Source of the DNA: Streptomonospora wellingtoniae | GTDB taxonomy: Bacteria; Actinomycetota; Actinomycetes; Streptosporangiales; Streptosporangiaceae | DNA length: 64,000 nt | Direction: 5' to 3' | NCBI RefSeq assembly: GCF_031845375.1 | Contig: NZ_JAVREK010000002.1 | Location: 248,001-312,000, forward strand | Shown: piece after piece, positions 63,273 through 64,000 of the stretch | How positions within the stretch are numbered: position 1 is the stretch's first letter | Layout: each line of letters starts with the position of its first letter | Position numbers and translations under genes: made by a program | Notes under the pieces: model-generated | Database searches by the model: none | Seen by the model: only the letters and a program-made list of their open reading frames with translations | Told to the model about the DNA's origin: nothing

Positions 63273-63724
63273 GCCGGCCCGCTCGCGGCCGGGTCCTGCG
63301 TCGGCTCGGCCGCGCACCGCTGATGGAAGGCCTCCAGGCAGCGGCGCAGCGCGGTGGCCAGCGCCCCGCCGGACTGCCCGGCGTAGCGGCGCTGCACGCG
63401 GTCCACGATCTCGGTCATGTCCCGGGTCACCGACAGGCCTTCGACGAGCGCGCGGAAGAACTCCTTTGCCAGGTCGGTGAGCAGGGTGGTGTCGGCGGCG
63501 ACGATCCTGCCGTCGGCCACGTCGACCGCGAGCACGACGCCCAGCCGCTCGTACTGGGAATGGCTCGCCACGGTGTCGGGCAGCCGGGCATAGCCGGAGA
63601 CGAGGATGATCCCCGGATCCTCCAGCAGCGGCCGGATGCCGTCGTTCGCGCGCACAGCGCCCCCTCCCGTGACCCGCCGCCGCCCGTCGGCGGCGGCGCT
63701 ACGCGCCGCATGCCCCTTGGACAT
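63269..63724 (-). CDS. DUF3870-type protein
   Basis: The 151-residue protein contains VSGYARLPDTVASHSQYERL, VVLAVDVADGRIVAADTTLL and DLAKEFFRALVEGLSVTRD, the pattern of DUF3870 proteins, which often lie beside CoA-transferase or dehydrogenase genes. ATG 63724 has GGGAG seven bases upstream. It is translationally coupled to the CoA-transferase by a 4-bp overlap, so a role in the same acyl-CoA pathway is inferred. Confidence 0.75.
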   Translation of the reverse strand: MSKGHAARSAAADGRRRVTGGGAVRANDGIRPLLEDPGIILVSGYARLPDTVASHSQYERLGVVLAVDVADGRIVAADTTLLTDLAKEFFRALVEGLSVTRDMTEIVDRVQRRYAGQSGGALATALRRCLEAFHQRCAAEPTQDPAASGPA

Positions 63725-64000
63725 GCGGATCTCCCGGTGTGCTGGAGTCTCACGCCTGACGGGCGGCCGGGGGAAGCCGGGCGCCCTCGGCGGGAGGGCA
63801 GGCGCTTCACAGTATTCCCGACCGGCGCCGCGGCGTGTCAATCGGGGCCCGGGCGCGGCGGGGTGCGCCGCTGAGAGCGGGCGCTCAGGGCCCGGAGCGC
63901 CAGGGGGGCGTCCGGGAAAAGAACCGTGAAGTTCTCCGCGGGTGAATGATCTGCCTCACAACCGGTAACATCGGGCGCTAACTGAAGGTGCGGCGGCGAC
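63725..64000. other. Right edge, no gene recognised
   Basis: The last 276 bases contain the promoter region of the DUF3870 gene and, from about 63915, a less GC-rich stretch (AAGAACCGTGAAG, CAACCGGTAACATCGG) that may be the start of a regulatory region for a gene beyond the edge. Confidence 0.3.

Overview
The window is chromosomal DNA from a very GC-rich, spore-former-type actinobacterium. The gene content (BldD, mycobacterial-type IHF, PimB' mannosyltransferase, MacRS-type two-component system, F420/deazaflavin-type reductase, mycothiol-type isomerase family) and the many leaderless GTG/ATG starts fit Streptosporangiales. A Nocardiopsaceae-like organism (Nocardiopsis/Streptomonospora group) is my best guess, but the genus cannot be proved from this sequence alone. 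Most of it is conserved core chromosome rather than an island.

Layout. 1-19050 carries a trpD tail, a small membrane protein, an AsnC-type domain protein, a rhomboid protease, a DEDDh/GIY-YIG nuclease, a NYN-domain protein preceded by a coupled 22-codon upstream ORF, two NlpC/P60 hydrolases, a frameshifted maleylpyruvate-isomerase-family gene, PimB', FadD15, a ROK glucokinase, an EEP-family protein, a PlsC acyltransferase, an esterase operon and a MacS-type kinase. This matches the trpD-Rv2191-Rv2190c-pimB'-fadD15 order known in mycobacteria. 19049-26355 holds a sulfite-oxidase-like protein, DAHP synthase behind an aromatic-amino-acid leader peptide and attenuator, ThiI, a PFK with PPi-type residues, GlpK, and the MacR-type regulator separated from its kinase. 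26416-32597 has a PASTA kinase, thiO-thiS-thiG under a TPP riboswitch, an IS982-like remnant, a Rv2175c-type DNA-binding protein and thiE. 32785-39679 has an acyl-CoA ligase, an NmrA-like protein, a DUF418 membrane protein, a polyprenyl synthase, metF and a GNAT protein.

40230-56801 is a second conserved block: bldD, then pyrR-pyrB-pyrC-carA-carB-pyrK-pyrD-pyrF (UMP synthesis from bicarbonate and glutamine, missing pyrE), then mihF-gmk-rpoZ-coaBC-metK. The pyr operon has an upstream Crp-type palindrome and a PyrR-binding RNA hairpin at the pyrR ribosome binding site. 57167-63724 holds an OFA-type MFS transporter, a second DUF418 protein, a deazaflavin-type reductase and a glutaryl-CoA cassette (DUF3870 protein, family III CoA-transferase, glutaryl-CoA dehydrogenase).

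The most unusual structures are: a five-copy, about 55 bp nested palindrome (arms GATCTTGTAGC/GCTACAAGATC) always lying at or after gene 3' ends; the leaderless aromatic leader peptide with a perfect 12-bp terminator before DAHP synthase; DasR-type dre motifs before glkA and between pfkA and glpK; and the coupled uORF before the NYN gene. Coordinates of promoters and motifs were read by eye; no alignments, folding or database searches were run.
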